From Burkholderia paludis (GTDB lineage Bacteria > Pseudomonadota > Gammaproteobacteria > Burkholderiales > Burkholderiaceae), in contig NZ_JPGL01000036.1 of assembly GCF_000732615.1 (NCBI RefSeq), forward strand, positions 1-64,000: a stretch of 64,000 nt of DNA, read 5' to 3'. The translations under genes were made by a program, and so were the position numbers. The notes under the pieces were generated by a model, which was not told the DNA's origin, did no database searches, and worked only from the letters and a program-made list of their open reading frames with translations. Below are positions 43,125 to 52,645 of this stretch, in pieces. Numbering within the stretch: position 1 is the first letter of the stretch; the number at the start of each line of letters is the position of its first letter.

Positions 43125-45272
43125 ATGTCCGACGTGCTTCCCGGCCCCGGCATCAAGCCGCTCGTCAGCCTGCGCGCGCATCCGCGCATCGCCGCGGGCA
43201 TCGCGCTCGTCGTCGTGCTGCTCGGCATCCCGCTGGCGTGGGTCAAGGGGACGCCCCGCTATCACGCGGAATCGACCGTGCAGGTCGCGCCCCGCTTCAT
43301 GAAAAACCTGAGCGAGGACCAGGAACTCGTCTTCGAATCGAATTCGCAGTACCGCCAGTTCGTTCAGCAGCAGGTGCAGACGGTGCGCCGCTACGACATC
43401 GTGCAGCGCGCGCTTGCCGCGCCGGCCGTGCGCAGGTTGTGGAGCCGCCCCGGCGAGCCGGACCGGCGCGCGATCGAACGGCTGCAGACCGCCCTCGTCG
43501 TCCAGCCGGTTCCGGACACCTACCTGATCCGCATCGCGCTCGACGGCGCGAAGCCCGCGGGCCTCGCCGACATCGTCAACGCGGTCACGCAGGCGTACCT
43601 CGACACCGCGCACGACGAACAGCTGTATGCGACGGACGAGCGCACGGCGGCGCTCAAGCGCCGCGAGGACGAACTCGTCGCGCAGATCGCCGCGCTGGCG
43701 GCAAGCCGCGACGCGATCGCCCGCGACCTGAACCTGACGAGCTTCGCGGACAACGTGACCAATCCGTTCGACAAGCTGATCGCCGACCAGCGTCATGCGC
43801 TCGAGGACGCGATGCAGCAACGCCTCGCCGCGGACGCCGCGCTCGAAGCGTTCCGCAAGCGCGGCGACACCGGAATCAGCGTGCGCTCGGTGCTGGAAAA
43901 CGTGCTGAACGATCCGGGACTGAACAGCCTGAAATCGAACCTGTACAAGCGCGAAGGCGACCTGACGACGCAGATGTCCGGCCTGCGGCCCGACCACCCC
44001 GCGTACGCGGCCGCGCGGCAGGAGCTGGCGGAGATCGCGCAGACCGTCGATACGCAGGATGCGCACGTCGAGGCGCGGGTGCGGGCAAACGTCGAGGCGC
44101 GTCTCGCGGGCACCGCCGACCAGGCACACCAGGTGGAAAACGGCCTGGCGCGCGACCTCGCGTCGCTCGAGGCCCGCTCGGCCGATTACGCCCGCCTGTT
44201 CCAGCAGGCGCATACGTTGACCGGCGACCTCGAACGGGCCCGCAAGGAACTCGACCAGATCCGAGACCGCACCGACTTCCTGCGCATGGAGTCCGGCGCG
44301 CCCGGCTTCGTGCGCGGCGTCAGCAAGGCGTTGCCGGCCGTCGAGCCGTACGGCCCGGGCCGCCGGAAGATGCTGATGATGGTGCTCCTCGCGGCCGCCG
44401 CGCTAGGGTTCGTCGCCCCGCTCGCGGTCGACCTGGCCGATCGCCGGGTGCGCACGGTCAACGTCGCCCAGGTGCTGATGGGCATTCCGCCGGCAGGCTG
44501 GCAAATCGACCGCCGCGACCTGGCCAGCCGCCTGTTCGCCGTCGACCAGGATCGCCGCCTCGCGAGCGCCCTGCTCCGGTTCAAGGCGCGCAGCGGGCAA
44601 GCGGTATTCGGTTTTTCGGGCGTCAAGCCGTCCGCCGGGACGACGACCGTGCTGCTCGGGGCGGCCGATGCGCTGCGCCAGCTCGGCTTTCGCGTGCTGA
44701 TGGTCGAGGCGAACGCGTTCCGGCCCGACGCCCGCTTCGGCGGCGGGCCGGCGAGCCTGGCCGACGTGCTGGCCGGACGGGCGCCGCGCGACGCCGCGGT
44801 GGCCGCCGACGGGGCCGTTCCGGCCCACGTCCGGTTCTGCAATCCGGCCGCGACGGCGGCCGACGGCACGTCGTCCGAGGGGCTCACGCGCCTCGATCGT
44901 CTGGCCGAATGCCTGGCGGCGTGGTCGGCCGAGTACGACTTCGTGCTGGTCGACATGCCGCCCCTGCTGGTATCGGCCGATACCGAGCTGCTGCTGTCGC
45001 GCATCGGGCACGTGCTGGTGGTGCTCGAAGCGGGGGCGACCACGCGCGGCGAGGTCGGGCGCGCGCGGCGCATGCTGCAGACGATCGACCCGAATGCGGT
45101 CGGCTTCGTACTGAACCGCGTGCGCCCGTTCGACGGCGGCGGTTACCTGCGGGAAAACCTCGTCGAGTTCCTGACGCGCCGCAAGCACAGCGACGTGATG
45201 ACGGGCCGCGCGTGGCGGCTGTGGCTCGGCCGGATGCAGCTGCTGTTGCGCAGGAAACTTCAGGCCCGCTGA
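43125..45272 (+). CDS. wzc: Wzc-like polysaccharide co-polymerase with degenerate kinase domain
   Basis: A 715-residue inner-membrane protein starting at ATG 43125. TM1 (about 23-42), a Wzz domain (YHAESTVQVAPRF), a periplasmic coiled-coil region (about 170-400), TM2 (about 415-435, preceded by the usual Pro/Gly segment) and a cytoplasmic BY-kinase-fold domain. The Walker A reads G499-VKPSAG-T506-TT: the essential Lys is Thr. The Walker A' Asp-x-Asp is E528/N530. Walker B (FVLVDMPPLL) is kept. The C-terminus (LLLRRKLQAR) lacks the Tyr cluster of Wzc. It should set chain length and link to Wza but is unlikely to autophosphorylate. Confidence 0.9.
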   Translation: MSDVLPGPGIKPLVSLRAHPRIAAGIALVVVLLGIPLAWVKGTPRYHAESTVQVAPRFMKNLSEDQELVFESNSQYRQFVQQQVQTVRRYDIVQRALAAPAVRRLWSRPGEPDRRAIERLQTALVVQPVPDTYLIRIALDGAKPAGLADIVNAVTQAYLDTAHDEQLYATDERTAALKRREDELVAQIAALAASRDAIARDLNLTSFADNVTNPFDKLIADQRHALEDAMQQRLAADAALEAFRKRGDTGISVRSVLENVLNDPGLNSLKSNLYKREGDLTTQMSGLRPDHPAYAAARQELAEIAQTVDTQDAHVEARVRANVEARLAGTADQAHQVENGLARDLASLEARSADYARLFQQAHTLTGDLERARKELDQIRDRTDFLRMESGAPGFVRGVSKALPAVEPYGPGRRKMLMMVLLAAAALGFVAPLAVDLADRRVRTVNVAQVLMGIPPAGWQIDRRDLASRLFAVDQDRRLASALLRFKARSGQAVFGFSGVKPSAGTTTVLLGAADALRQLGFRVLMVEANAFRPDARFGGGPASLADVLAGRAPRDAAVAADGAVPAHVRFCNPAATAADGTSSEGLTRLDRLAECLAAWSAEYDFVLVDMPPLLVSADTELLLSRIGHVLVVLEAGATTRGEVGRARRMLQTIDPNAVGFVLNRVRPFDGGGYLRENLVEFLTRRKHSDVMTGRAWRLWLGRMQLLLRRKLQAR

Positions 45273-45323
45273 TGCGCGCGGCGCACCCCATTTTCCACGG
45301 GCGTTCCACGGGACGCGGACGAC

Positions 45324-46049
45324 ATGAACCTGCTGGCGAACTTCGACCGAATCTACGTCATCAACCTGCGCGCGCGCACCGATCGCCGCCGGCAGATCCT
45401 CCGCGAGCTCGAGCGGGTCGGGATGGCGCGCGACGACGCGCGCGTGCGCTTCTTCGAGGCCGTCGGCCCGGACGACCCGGGCGGCTTCCCGAGCATCGGC
45501 GCGCGGGGCTGCTACCTGAGCCACCTGGGCGTGTTGCGCGAGGCGCGCGACGCGGGGCTGCACAACGTGCTCGTGCTCGAGGACGACGCCGTGTTCGAGC
45601 CGGCGCTGGCGCGGTGCGGCGCCGCGATGGCCGATACGCTGCGGCACCGCGCGTGGGATTTCGCCTATGTCGGCCACGTCGAGCCGGGCGACGCCGATAC
45701 GCCGGGCTGGCACCGCACCGACCGGCCGCTCGTCTGCGCGCATTGCTATGCGGTCAACGGGCCGGCGCTCGAACCGCTCGTGGCCTTCCTCGAAGCCTGT
45801 CTGGCGCGCGCGCCCGGCGATCCGCTCGGCGGGCCCATGCACGTGGACGGCGCGCTGTCGATGTTCCGCGCGACCCGCCACCCGGGCCGCACCCTGCTCG
45901 CGGTGCCGTCGCTCGCGCGGCAGCGCAGCTCGCGCAGCGACATCGCGACCGGCCGCTGGTTCGACCGGGCCGGGCCGCTGCGCACGCTGGCCGCGTACGC
46001 GCGCAGCCTCAAGGAGTGGCTGTGGCACGGCCGGCGCGCCTCGTTCTGA
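45324..46049 (+). CDS. GT25-family glycosyltransferase
   Basis: A 241-residue cytosolic glycosyltransferase of family 25 (LPS beta-glycosyltransferase type). Motifs: FDRIYVINLRARTDRRRQI (nucleotide-binding start), IGARGCYLSHLGVLREARDAG, VLVLEDDAVFEP (the ED-D metal/nucleotide motif), CAHCYAVNG and PMHVDGALSMF. It begins 51 bp after wzc. Its 3' end overlaps the hydrolase gene by 28 bp. It would add one sugar of the repeat unit; GT25 is less common in capsule clusters than GT2/GT4. Confidence 0.88.
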   Translation: MNLLANFDRIYVINLRARTDRRRQILRELERVGMARDDARVRFFEAVGPDDPGGFPSIGARGCYLSHLGVLREARDAGLHNVLVLEDDAVFEPALARCGAAMADTLRHRAWDFAYVGHVEPGDADTPGWHRTDRPLVCAHCYAVNGPALEPLVAFLEACLARAPGDPLGGPMHVDGALSMFRATRHPGRTLLAVPSLARQRSSRSDIATGRWFDRAGPLRTLAAYARSLKEWLWHGRRASF

Positions 46050-48196
46050 GGCGGTTCTTCGGCGGCCCGGCCGCCGGTGTCGCGGTCGCGGCGCTCGTCG
46101 TCTCGTCGGCCGCGGCGCCGCCGTCCGTCCAGGCGGACGCGTGGCTGGCCGCGGGGGCGACGGTGGATACCGCGGTGCCGCGCTACGGCGTCAACCTCGG
46201 CAGCTGGACCACCTGGGGCGCCGAGCAACTGAGCGCGCACCTCGTCAAGAATCCCGGGCTGCAGCCCGGCATCGACCGCGGCCTTCTGGTCGTCGGCGAC
46301 GCGGACGGCGACGGCATCGTCGACGATGCGCCGTGGGCGGCCCGGCCGCCGGGCGCGTGGAACGGCGCGCACTTCGCGGTGCTGACGGGGTCGAGCCGGG
46401 GTGCGTCGGGGACCGTGACCGATCCGCTTCCCGACGGCGGCGGGCGGCGCCCGCTGCGCCTCGAGCCCCGGCCGCCCGGGCTGGCGCGTGGCGACGTGAT
46501 CGCACTCACGCGCGACGCCGCCGGCCCGATTCCGCTCTGGTGGTCGGCCGGGAGCGTGCGCGCGGTTGCCGACGACGGGCCGGAACACGGCCCGGCCGCC
46601 GTGCTCGACGGCACGCGCGGCGTCGCCGCGCTGCGCCAGTATTTCGACATGCTCGGGCCGCGCGCCGGCAAGCTGCTGCCGCTCGACGGCCGCTGGCGGA
46701 TGCGCTTCCGGATTCGCGCGCTGCACGGCACGCCGACGCTGCACGCGCGCTTCGGTCGCGACCGCGCGCCGCCGCTGGTCGACCGCACCGTCGCTCCCGG
46801 CCAGGCGTGGCAATTCGTTCAGGTGGATTTTGACGGGCGCGACGCGGGGCCGGCGGGCCCCGTGACGCTGTCGCTCGAAGCCGCCGGCGGCGCGCTCGAA
46901 CTGGCCCAGGTCGACGTCGAGGCGCGCGACCCCGGGGCGGGCGGCTTTCGCCGCGCGGTCGTCGATACGCTGAAGGCGCTTCACCCCGGCTATCTGCGCG
47001 ACTGGCAAGGGCAGCTCGGCGACACGGCGGCGAACCGTTTCGCCGCGCCGTTCGACCGGCGACCGACGCGATACCGGCCCGGCGACGCGGAATGGCAGTA
47101 CGGATACGGCGCGGCCGAGCTGTTCGCACTGGGCGCCGCAGTGGGCGCGCGGCCGTGGCTGGTATTGCCCACCACGCTCGACGATGCCGAGGCCGTCGAA
47201 TTCGGGCGGCAGCTCGGCCGGCTCGCGCACCGGTATGCCGTCGACGAGACGGTCGTCGAATTCGGCAACGAGAACTGGAACGCGATGTTCCGGCCGGCCG
47301 GCATCATGAATCCGGACCGCCTCGCCGAGCGCGCCGACCGCGTGTTCGCGCTGATGCGCGACGCGGCGTGGCCGGCCCGGCTGCATCGGGTCGTGGGCGC
47401 GCAATATGCGAACCCGCGGGCGGTCGAGCGGCTCGGGACACGCTTGCACGACGCCGACGGCGTGGCCGTGGCGCCGTACTTCCTCCATCGGATGTCGGCG
47501 GCGGAGCAACCCGACGCCGTGCTCGACCGCCTGTTCGACGGCGACGACGACGCGCTTGCGGAGCTCGCCGCGCGCTTGCGGCGGTCCGGCCGGCAGATGG
47601 ACGTCTACGAGGTCAATTTCCACACGACGCTCGGCGACGCGCCCGCCGCGGCGCGCGCCGCGCTGCTCGAGCGCGGCGCCGCCGGCACGGCGCTCGCGGC
47701 CCGCCTCGTCGCGGCGACGCTGGCCGGCAGCCGCCGGCAGGCCGTCTACAGCCTCGCGGGTTTCGACACGCGGCTCGCGCAGCCGGGCGCCGACGGGCTG
47801 ATTCCGCTGTGGGGCATCACGCGCGATCTGGCGGGCGCCGCGCACTGGCGGCCGACCGGCGCCGCACTCGCGATGCTCAACGATGTCGCGGGCGGCGCCG
47901 TGCGCGCAACGACGTGCGCGGGCCCCGGCTGCCACGCGATTCTGGCGGCATGGTTCGACGATGCGCGGGCCGCGATCGTGTCGCGCGGCGCGCAGCCGCT
48001 GCGCGTGGCGTTGCCGTGTCACGGCAGCGCCACGCTCGCGATCCGCGTGCTGGACGATACCGCGCCGCCGCCGGTCGTGGCCCGCGAGGCCGCGCTGGCA
48101 TGTCACGCCGGCAGCGCGATCGCGATGCTGCCGCCCCGGAGCCTCCTGACGATCCGGCCGGGCGACAGCGTTCCGGCCGCTCCCGCCGATCGTTGA
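46022..48196 (+). CDS. Secreted glycoside hydrolase of the GH-A clan type (PslG-like role)
   Basis: A 724-residue exported protein. I choose GTG 46022, which overlaps the GT25 gene by 28 bp and has AAGGAG 7 bp upstream; the frame upstream has no domain. Signal peptide: basic N-terminus then AAGVAVAALVVSSAAAPPSVQA. An all-beta segment (about 230-320) precedes a TIM-barrel-like region with VVEFGNENWNAMF, whose N-E is the acid/base motif of clan GH-A, and MDVYEVNFHTT, with the probable nucleophile Glu. A beta-rich C-terminal domain with Cys pairs follows. Clusters such as Psl carry a similar hydrolase that trims or releases polymer. The exact GH family is unassigned. Confidence 0.8.
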   Translation: MARPARLVLRRFFGGPAAGVAVAALVVSSAAAPPSVQADAWLAAGATVDTAVPRYGVNLGSWTTWGAEQLSAHLVKNPGLQPGIDRGLLVVGDADGDGIVDDAPWAARPPGAWNGAHFAVLTGSSRGASGTVTDPLPDGGGRRPLRLEPRPPGLARGDVIALTRDAAGPIPLWWSAGSVRAVADDGPEHGPAAVLDGTRGVAALRQYFDMLGPRAGKLLPLDGRWRMRFRIRALHGTPTLHARFGRDRAPPLVDRTVAPGQAWQFVQVDFDGRDAGPAGPVTLSLEAAGGALELAQVDVEARDPGAGGFRRAVVDTLKALHPGYLRDWQGQLGDTAANRFAAPFDRRPTRYRPGDAEWQYGYGAAELFALGAAVGARPWLVLPTTLDDAEAVEFGRQLGRLAHRYAVDETVVEFGNENWNAMFRPAGIMNPDRLAERADRVFALMRDAAWPARLHRVVGAQYANPRAVERLGTRLHDADGVAVAPYFLHRMSAAEQPDAVLDRLFDGDDDALAELAARLRRSGRQMDVYEVNFHTTLGDAPAAARAALLERGAAGTALAARLVAATLAGSRRQAVYSLAGFDTRLAQPGADGLIPLWGITRDLAGAAHWRPTGAALAMLNDVAGGAVRATTCAGPGCHAILAAWFDDARAAIVSRGAQPLRVALPCHGSATLAIRVLDDTAPPPVVAREAALACHAGSAIAMLPPRSLLTIRPGDSVPAAPADR

Positions 48197-48285
48197 ACGC
48201 GCCGCCGGCCCGGCGCCGGCGCTGCGATGGAATGCCTTCCGACCGCGGGCAGCGCTTGCCCGCCCGCTACCCGTGCCGACCCGCC

Positions 48286-49689
48286 CTAGGCGATGACGTC
48301 CCTGAACGGCATCGCGCGCGGCGGGGTCGGCCCGGCGGCCGGCTGAGACGGCCGGACGGCGACGGTGTCCGGCGCCTGCAGATAGCCTTCCGCCCAGCCG
48401 ACGATGAAGAAGAACAGCGGCATCGCGGCCTCGCCGAGATAGACCGTGCCGAGCGAGATGGCCACCGCGATCAGGATGCCGAGGAACGTGAACGCCAGGG
48501 AATTCGGCGGCACCCGCGCGCCGGTGCCGGCGCCGTGCGCCGCGCGGCTCACGTCGGCCAGGCCGAAGCGCAGCAGGCGGGCTGACATCCACACGATCAC
48601 GAACGCCAGCAGCCCGGTTCCGACGAGACCGTGCATCAGCGACAGCAGCAGGTAGTAGTTGTCGATCGACGGCATGCCCGGCACTTTCGGCCACGTGTTG
48701 CGTCCCCAGCCGAGCGCGGCGTGGTCCATCGCGATCGACAGGTAGCGGTCGAACAGCTCCTTGCGGTACATCGCCGATTCCTGCGACAGGGTCATCGCCT
48801 GCCCCGGCTTGACGTCGAGATAGGCGTTCAGCCCGATCCAGACGGCCGCGCCGCCCGCGACGAGCAGCATGCCGACCCATGCGAGCACCTGTTTCGGCTG
48901 CTTCGCGCGCCCGATCGCGGCGAGCAGCGCACCCGCCGCCGCGCCGAGCCAGGGGCCGCGCGCCAGCGTCATCAGCACGCCCGCCGCGAGGATCAGCGTG
49001 ATCAGGCGCGCCTTGCCGATCCGCAGGCCCGGCCAGCGCCTGAAACGCGGCTCCCAGTGCCCGCCCAGCTCGAGCCAGCGCTGGAGCCGGAAGCCGATCA
49101 CCAGTCCGACGCCGGCGAGGATCGCATGGCTGAACGGTCCCGCCGTGCGCGCGACGCCGTAGCGGAACGTCGTGACCCAGCCGAGCCCCTGCCCGGGAAA
49201 GAACAGGCCGGGAATCGCATGAAACAGGTTCACGCCGAAGCGGAATTCCCAGACGTTCACGATCGTGACGCAAGCCAGCAGGCCGACGATGCGGCGCGCG
49301 ACGGCGACGTGCAGGCGCTCGCCCGGAATCACCCGGCGGGCGACGAAGTAAGGCAGCGCGGCCGACGTCAGCATGACGAACGTGAGGTTCTGGGCCTCCT
49401 TGTAGCCGGCGTTCTGGTATTCGGAGCAGGCAACGGCCGCCACGAGCGCCGCGATCGCCAGGTCGGCCACGCTCGGTCGCCAGTTGCGCAGCGACCGGGG
49501 CAGCGCGACGCAGGCGATCGCGACGATCGCGAGCTGGTTGAAATTCGGCGTCGTCGACACGGTCGCGTGGAACGTGCTCGGGATCAGCAGCAGCACCGGC
49601 AGATAGACGCCGACGAGCGCCGCCCCCGGCGTGCGGCGCACGGCCACGACGAATGCGGCAATCAGGGCGGTAAAGACGATCAGGGTCAT
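48286..49689 (-). CDS. wzy: Wzy-type polysaccharide polymerase (O-antigen ligase/polymerase family)
   Basis: A 467-residue polytopic membrane protein with about 11 hydrophobic segments. The large periplasmic loop contains LSQESAMYRKELFDRYLSIAMDHAALGWGRNTWPKVPGMPSIDNYYLLLSLMHGLVG, the typical Wzy_C/O-antigen-ligase signature. RTAGPFSHAILAG and LMTLARGPWLG are other conserved pieces. It joins lipid-linked repeat units in the periplasm. It is the only core assembly gene on the minus strand, converging on the hydrolase gene (89 bp, GC-rich dyads) and divergent from wzx by 153 bp. Confidence 0.88.
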   Translation of the reverse strand: MTLIVFTALIAAFVVAVRRTPGAALVGVYLPVLLLIPSTFHATVSTTPNFNQLAIVAIACVALPRSLRNWRPSVADLAIAALVAAVACSEYQNAGYKEAQNLTFVMLTSAALPYFVARRVIPGERLHVAVARRIVGLLACVTIVNVWEFRFGVNLFHAIPGLFFPGQGLGWVTTFRYGVARTAGPFSHAILAGVGLVIGFRLQRWLELGGHWEPRFRRWPGLRIGKARLITLILAAGVLMTLARGPWLGAAAGALLAAIGRAKQPKQVLAWVGMLLVAGGAAVWIGLNAYLDVKPGQAMTLSQESAMYRKELFDRYLSIAMDHAALGWGRNTWPKVPGMPSIDNYYLLLSLMHGLVGTGLLAFVIVWMSARLLRFGLADVSRAAHGAGTGARVPPNSLAFTFLGILIAVAISLGTVYLGEAAMPLFFFIVGWAEGYLQAPDTVAVRPSQPAAGPTPPRAMPFRDVIA

Positions 49690-49768
49690 GGAACGGCGCA
49701 CGGCAGGATCGGCGACACGGGCACCAGTATCGCCAAATCGCCGCGCGCCGGCGCATCGCCGCGCCGAG

Positions 49769-49815
49769 AATTCACAATGCGGCCACAGTCTCGCGCCGGG
49801 CCGGCGGTTCAATAC
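49769..49815 (+). promoter_or_regulatory. Shared cluster promoter element, copy 3 (wzx-wza operon)
   Basis: AATTCACAATGCGGCCAC (49769-49786), exactly 23 bp, then CAATAC (49810-49815), 27 bp before ATG 49843. It lies in the wzy/wzx divergent gap and is oriented toward wzx. Confidence 0.7.
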
Positions 49816-49842
49816 GCACATCGAACCGCGAGATCCCACGTC

Positions 49843-51462
49843 ATGAGCGCCTCCCACTCCAGCCCCGCCGACGCCCGCGACCCGGCGCTGACCCACGACA
49901 TGCTGTTCGTCGTGTTCGGCAAGCTGCTCTACCTCGCCGTGCGGCTCGCGATTCCGCCGCTCGTGCTCGCGCACGTCGGACTCGCGGAGTACGGCTTGTG
50001 GACGACCTGCTTCATCCTGGTCAGCTACATCGGCATGTCGGCGTCGGGCTTCGCCGTCGTCTACGTCCGCTTCGTCGCCCAGTATCACGCGCAGGGCGAC
50101 GTACCGGCGATCTCGCGCCTGCTGTCGACCGGCATCCTCACGATGGGCGCGGCCGCGGCCGTGCTGCTCGGCGCGCTGTGGCTCGGCATGCCGCATCTGC
50201 TGGCGCTCTTCAAGGTCGCGCCGGACGCACGGCCGACGGCGGCGTGGCTGTGGCTCGGCGCATGCGCGGTCTTCCTGCTCGACGCGAGCGTCGGCGCGTT
50301 CAGCTACGTCCTGCACGGCCTGCAGCGCATTCGCCGCGAACAGCAGATCTGGATCGCGGCCTATGTGCTCGAGACCGTGTGCATCGCGCTGTTCCTGCGG
50401 GCCGGCATGGGCGTCTACGGCCTGCTGGCCGCGTTCGGCGTGCGCTATGTCTTTTCGATCGCGGCCGCGGCGATCGTCGTGCGAATCGAGCTGCCCGCCC
50501 TGCGGATCGGCCCGCGTGCGTTCGATCGCCGTTGCCTGCGCATCTTTTTCGGGTTCGGCACGGGCGTGCAGATCGGCGGGCTGATCAGCACGTTCCTGCA
50601 GTCGGCCGACCGCGTGATCGCGGGGCTGGCGATGGGGCCCGCGGCGGCGGCGATCATGGATCTCGCGGGCAAGCTGCCGGCGACCGGCGCGTCGCTCGCG
50701 TCGTCCGTCAGCATGGTGGCGTTGCCGGCCGCCGCGCGGCAAGGCGCGCTCGGCGCGGACCGGTCGCTGCTCGGCGTGTACGAGCGCTCCGTCCGGATGA
50801 CCGCATGGCTGTCGGCCCTGGTGCTGCCGCCGCTGGCGTGCCTGTCGCCGCTCGTCGTCGCCGCGTGGCTCGGGCCGCGCGCCGATGCGCCGGCGCTCGC
50901 CGCGATCCTCACCTGCGTCGCGCTGTACACGCACCTGCACGTGCTGACCGGCCCCGCGTCGTCGGTGTATCGCGGCCTGGGCAAGCTGTCCAACGAGTAT
51001 GTCTATCACGCGCTGCGGCTGACCGGCCTCGCGCTCGGGCCGGTGGCGCTGGCGCTCACCGTGCCGGTCTCGCCGGTGCTGCTCGCCCGCGCGCTGGCGG
51101 TATCCGGCATGTCCGCGGCCGCGATCTACCTGTTCGTCAGCCACCGGCGGCTCACCGGCGAAGTCCGCGGCATGATCCGCCTGTATGCGTTGCCGTACGC
51201 CCTGCCCTACGTTGCGGCCGGCGGCATCGCGGCACTCGCGCGGCTCTGGCCGCTGGCGGCGCAGCCGGGCCGGTTCGCCGCGCTCGCGCACCTCGTGCCG
51301 GCCGGGCTGCTCTACCTGCCGGCCGCCTGCGCGATCGCGTGGCGCTGGATCCTCTGTCCCGCGCAACGCGCGGCCTGCACGGCCCGCCTGCGTCCGTTGC
51401 TCGGCCGCATGGGCGGCCGGTGGCGCCCGACCCGCCCGCTTTCGGAGACCGCTCATGACTGA
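49843..51462 (+). CDS. wzx: Wzx-type flippase (polysaccharide transporter, MOP superfamily)
   Basis: A 539-residue membrane protein with about 12-14 TM helices that flips lipid-linked repeat units to the periplasm. N-terminal LFVVFGKLLYLAVRLAIPPLVLAHVGLAEYGLW is the characteristic Wzx first-helix pair. FGFGTGVQIGGLISTFLQSADRVIAGLAMG is the conserved central part. Length is somewhat above average because of a basic cytoplasmic tail (about 505-539). It starts behind a cluster promoter motif and overlaps wza by 8 bp. Confidence 0.9.
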   Translation: MSASHSSPADARDPALTHDMLFVVFGKLLYLAVRLAIPPLVLAHVGLAEYGLWTTCFILVSYIGMSASGFAVVYVRFVAQYHAQGDVPAISRLLSTGILTMGAAAAVLLGALWLGMPHLLALFKVAPDARPTAAWLWLGACAVFLLDASVGAFSYVLHGLQRIRREQQIWIAAYVLETVCIALFLRAGMGVYGLLAAFGVRYVFSIAAAAIVVRIELPALRIGPRAFDRRCLRIFFGFGTGVQIGGLISTFLQSADRVIAGLAMGPAAAAIMDLAGKLPATGASLASSVSMVALPAAARQGALGADRSLLGVYERSVRMTAWLSALVLPPLACLSPLVVAAWLGPRADAPALAAILTCVALYTHLHVLTGPASSVYRGLGKLSNEYVYHALRLTGLALGPVALALTVPVSPVLLARALAVSGMSAAAIYLFVSHRRLTGEVRGMIRLYALPYALPYVAAGGIAALARLWPLAAQPGRFAALAHLVPAGLLYLPAACAIAWRWILCPAQRAACTARLRPLLGRMGGRWRPTRPLSETAHD

Positions 51463-52471
51463 ATCGCATACCCGTCGCGTTGCCGCATGGTTCCTGGCCG
51501 CCGCCGCGTCCGTCGCGCTGGTCGCGTGCCAGTCCGTGATGCCGACCGTGCCCACCGCCGGCGCCGACGCCGTCTTCAAGCCCGCCAGCAAGGCCGACCA
51601 TATCGAGTTCCCGAGCGACGACGAGCTGGCGCGCCTCGACGCGCCGGCCGATGCCGTGCAGCGCATCGGCGAAGGCGACGTCCTCAGCGTGAACGTATGG
51701 GGCCGCGCGGAGCTGACGGCGCGCTACACGGTCGGCCCCGACGGCCGCGTCACGCTGCCGCTCGCCGGCAGCCTGAAGGTCGCCGACGACACGCGCGAAG
51801 GCGCCGCGGCGCGGATTCGCGACGCGCTGCTGAAGTACTACAGCGCGCCGTCGGTGACCGTGGGCATCGAACAATACACGTCGAACCGGATCACGGTGCT
51901 CGGCCGCGTCCAGAACCCGGGGACGCTGCAGTTCGAGCACGCGCCGACCGTGCTGGAAGCGCTGGCGCGCGCCGGCGCGCTGCCGGTCATCGACAAGCAG
52001 GCGACGCTCACGCGCTGCGCGATCTTCCGCGGCCGCGAGCGACTGATCTGGATCGACCTGAAGCGCCTGCTGACCCAGGGCGACATGGCGCAGAACCTCC
52101 GGCTGCATCCGGGCGACCTCGTCTACATCCCGGATTCGTTCGACACGCTCGTCTACGTGATGGGCGAAGTGGGCAAGCCGGGCGCGTACCGGCTCACGCC
52201 GAACATGTCGCTGCTCGACGCGCTCGCGCAGGCGGGCGGCCCCGGCGAGGACGCGGCGCCCGACGAGATCGGCATCTACCGGCCCGGCACGCATGCGGTG
52301 CAACGCGTGCCGCTGCGCAGCCTGCTCACGGCGGACCACAGCGTCAACTTCGCGCTCGAGGAAGGCGACGTGATCTACGTGCCCAAGAGCGGGATCGCCG
52401 ATTTCGGCTACGTGATGCGGCAGCTCGCATCCGGCTTGACGATGATCACGGTCGGCGCGCTGCTCAAGTAG
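51455..52471 (+). CDS. wza: Wza-type outer-membrane polysaccharide export lipoprotein
   Basis: A 338-residue lipoprotein. Signal with lipobox ALVAC (Cys 25). The Poly_export domain contains IGEGDVLSVNVWGRAELTARYTVGPDGRVTLPLAG, followed by SLBB domains: RITVLGRVQNPGTLQFEHAPTVLEALARAG and YVMGEVGKPGAYRLTPNMSLLDALAQAGG. It forms the periplasmic-to-surface export channel and docks with the Wzc homologue. It overlaps wzx by 8 bp, in translational coupling. The C-terminus (MRQLASGLTMITVGALLK) could be the membrane-spanning helix. Confidence 0.94.
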   Translation: MTESHTRRVAAWFLAAAASVALVACQSVMPTVPTAGADAVFKPASKADHIEFPSDDELARLDAPADAVQRIGEGDVLSVNVWGRAELTARYTVGPDGRVTLPLAGSLKVADDTREGAAARIRDALLKYYSAPSVTVGIEQYTSNRITVLGRVQNPGTLQFEHAPTVLEALARAGALPVIDKQATLTRCAIFRGRERLIWIDLKRLLTQGDMAQNLRLHPGDLVYIPDSFDTLVYVMGEVGKPGAYRLTPNMSLLDALAQAGGPGEDAAPDEIGIYRPGTHAVQRVPLRSLLTADHSVNFALEEGDVIYVPKSGIADFGYVMRQLASGLTMITVGALLK

Positions 52472-52569
52472 GCGCGTTGCGCCGGATTCGACGAGCGCCT
52501 GCGCGCCGGCATGTCCGTCGCGCAGGCGCTCGCCCGCATGGATGCGGCCGGGCCGCATCGCGGCGGACG

Positions 52570-52616
52570 GTTTTACAGTCGCGTCACGATCTGCCGCGCA
52601 CGCTGCAGTCAAATGG
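52570..52616 (+). promoter_or_regulatory. Shared cluster promoter element, copy 4 (GT operon)
   Basis: GTTTTACAGTCGCGTCAC (52570-52587), exactly 23 bp, then AAATGG (52611-52616), 29 bp before ATG 52646. It lies in the 174-bp gap after wza, the first real break in that operon. Confidence 0.75.
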
Positions 52617-52645
52617 GTCTCACGTTCCAGCAAAGGAGACCCGTC

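Noticed and set aside
45746-49756. Very long minus-strand open frame across GT25, hydrolase and wzy
   Set aside because: Only the wzy part, in a different frame, encodes recognisable protein; the rest is antisense of the hydrolase and GT25 genes.
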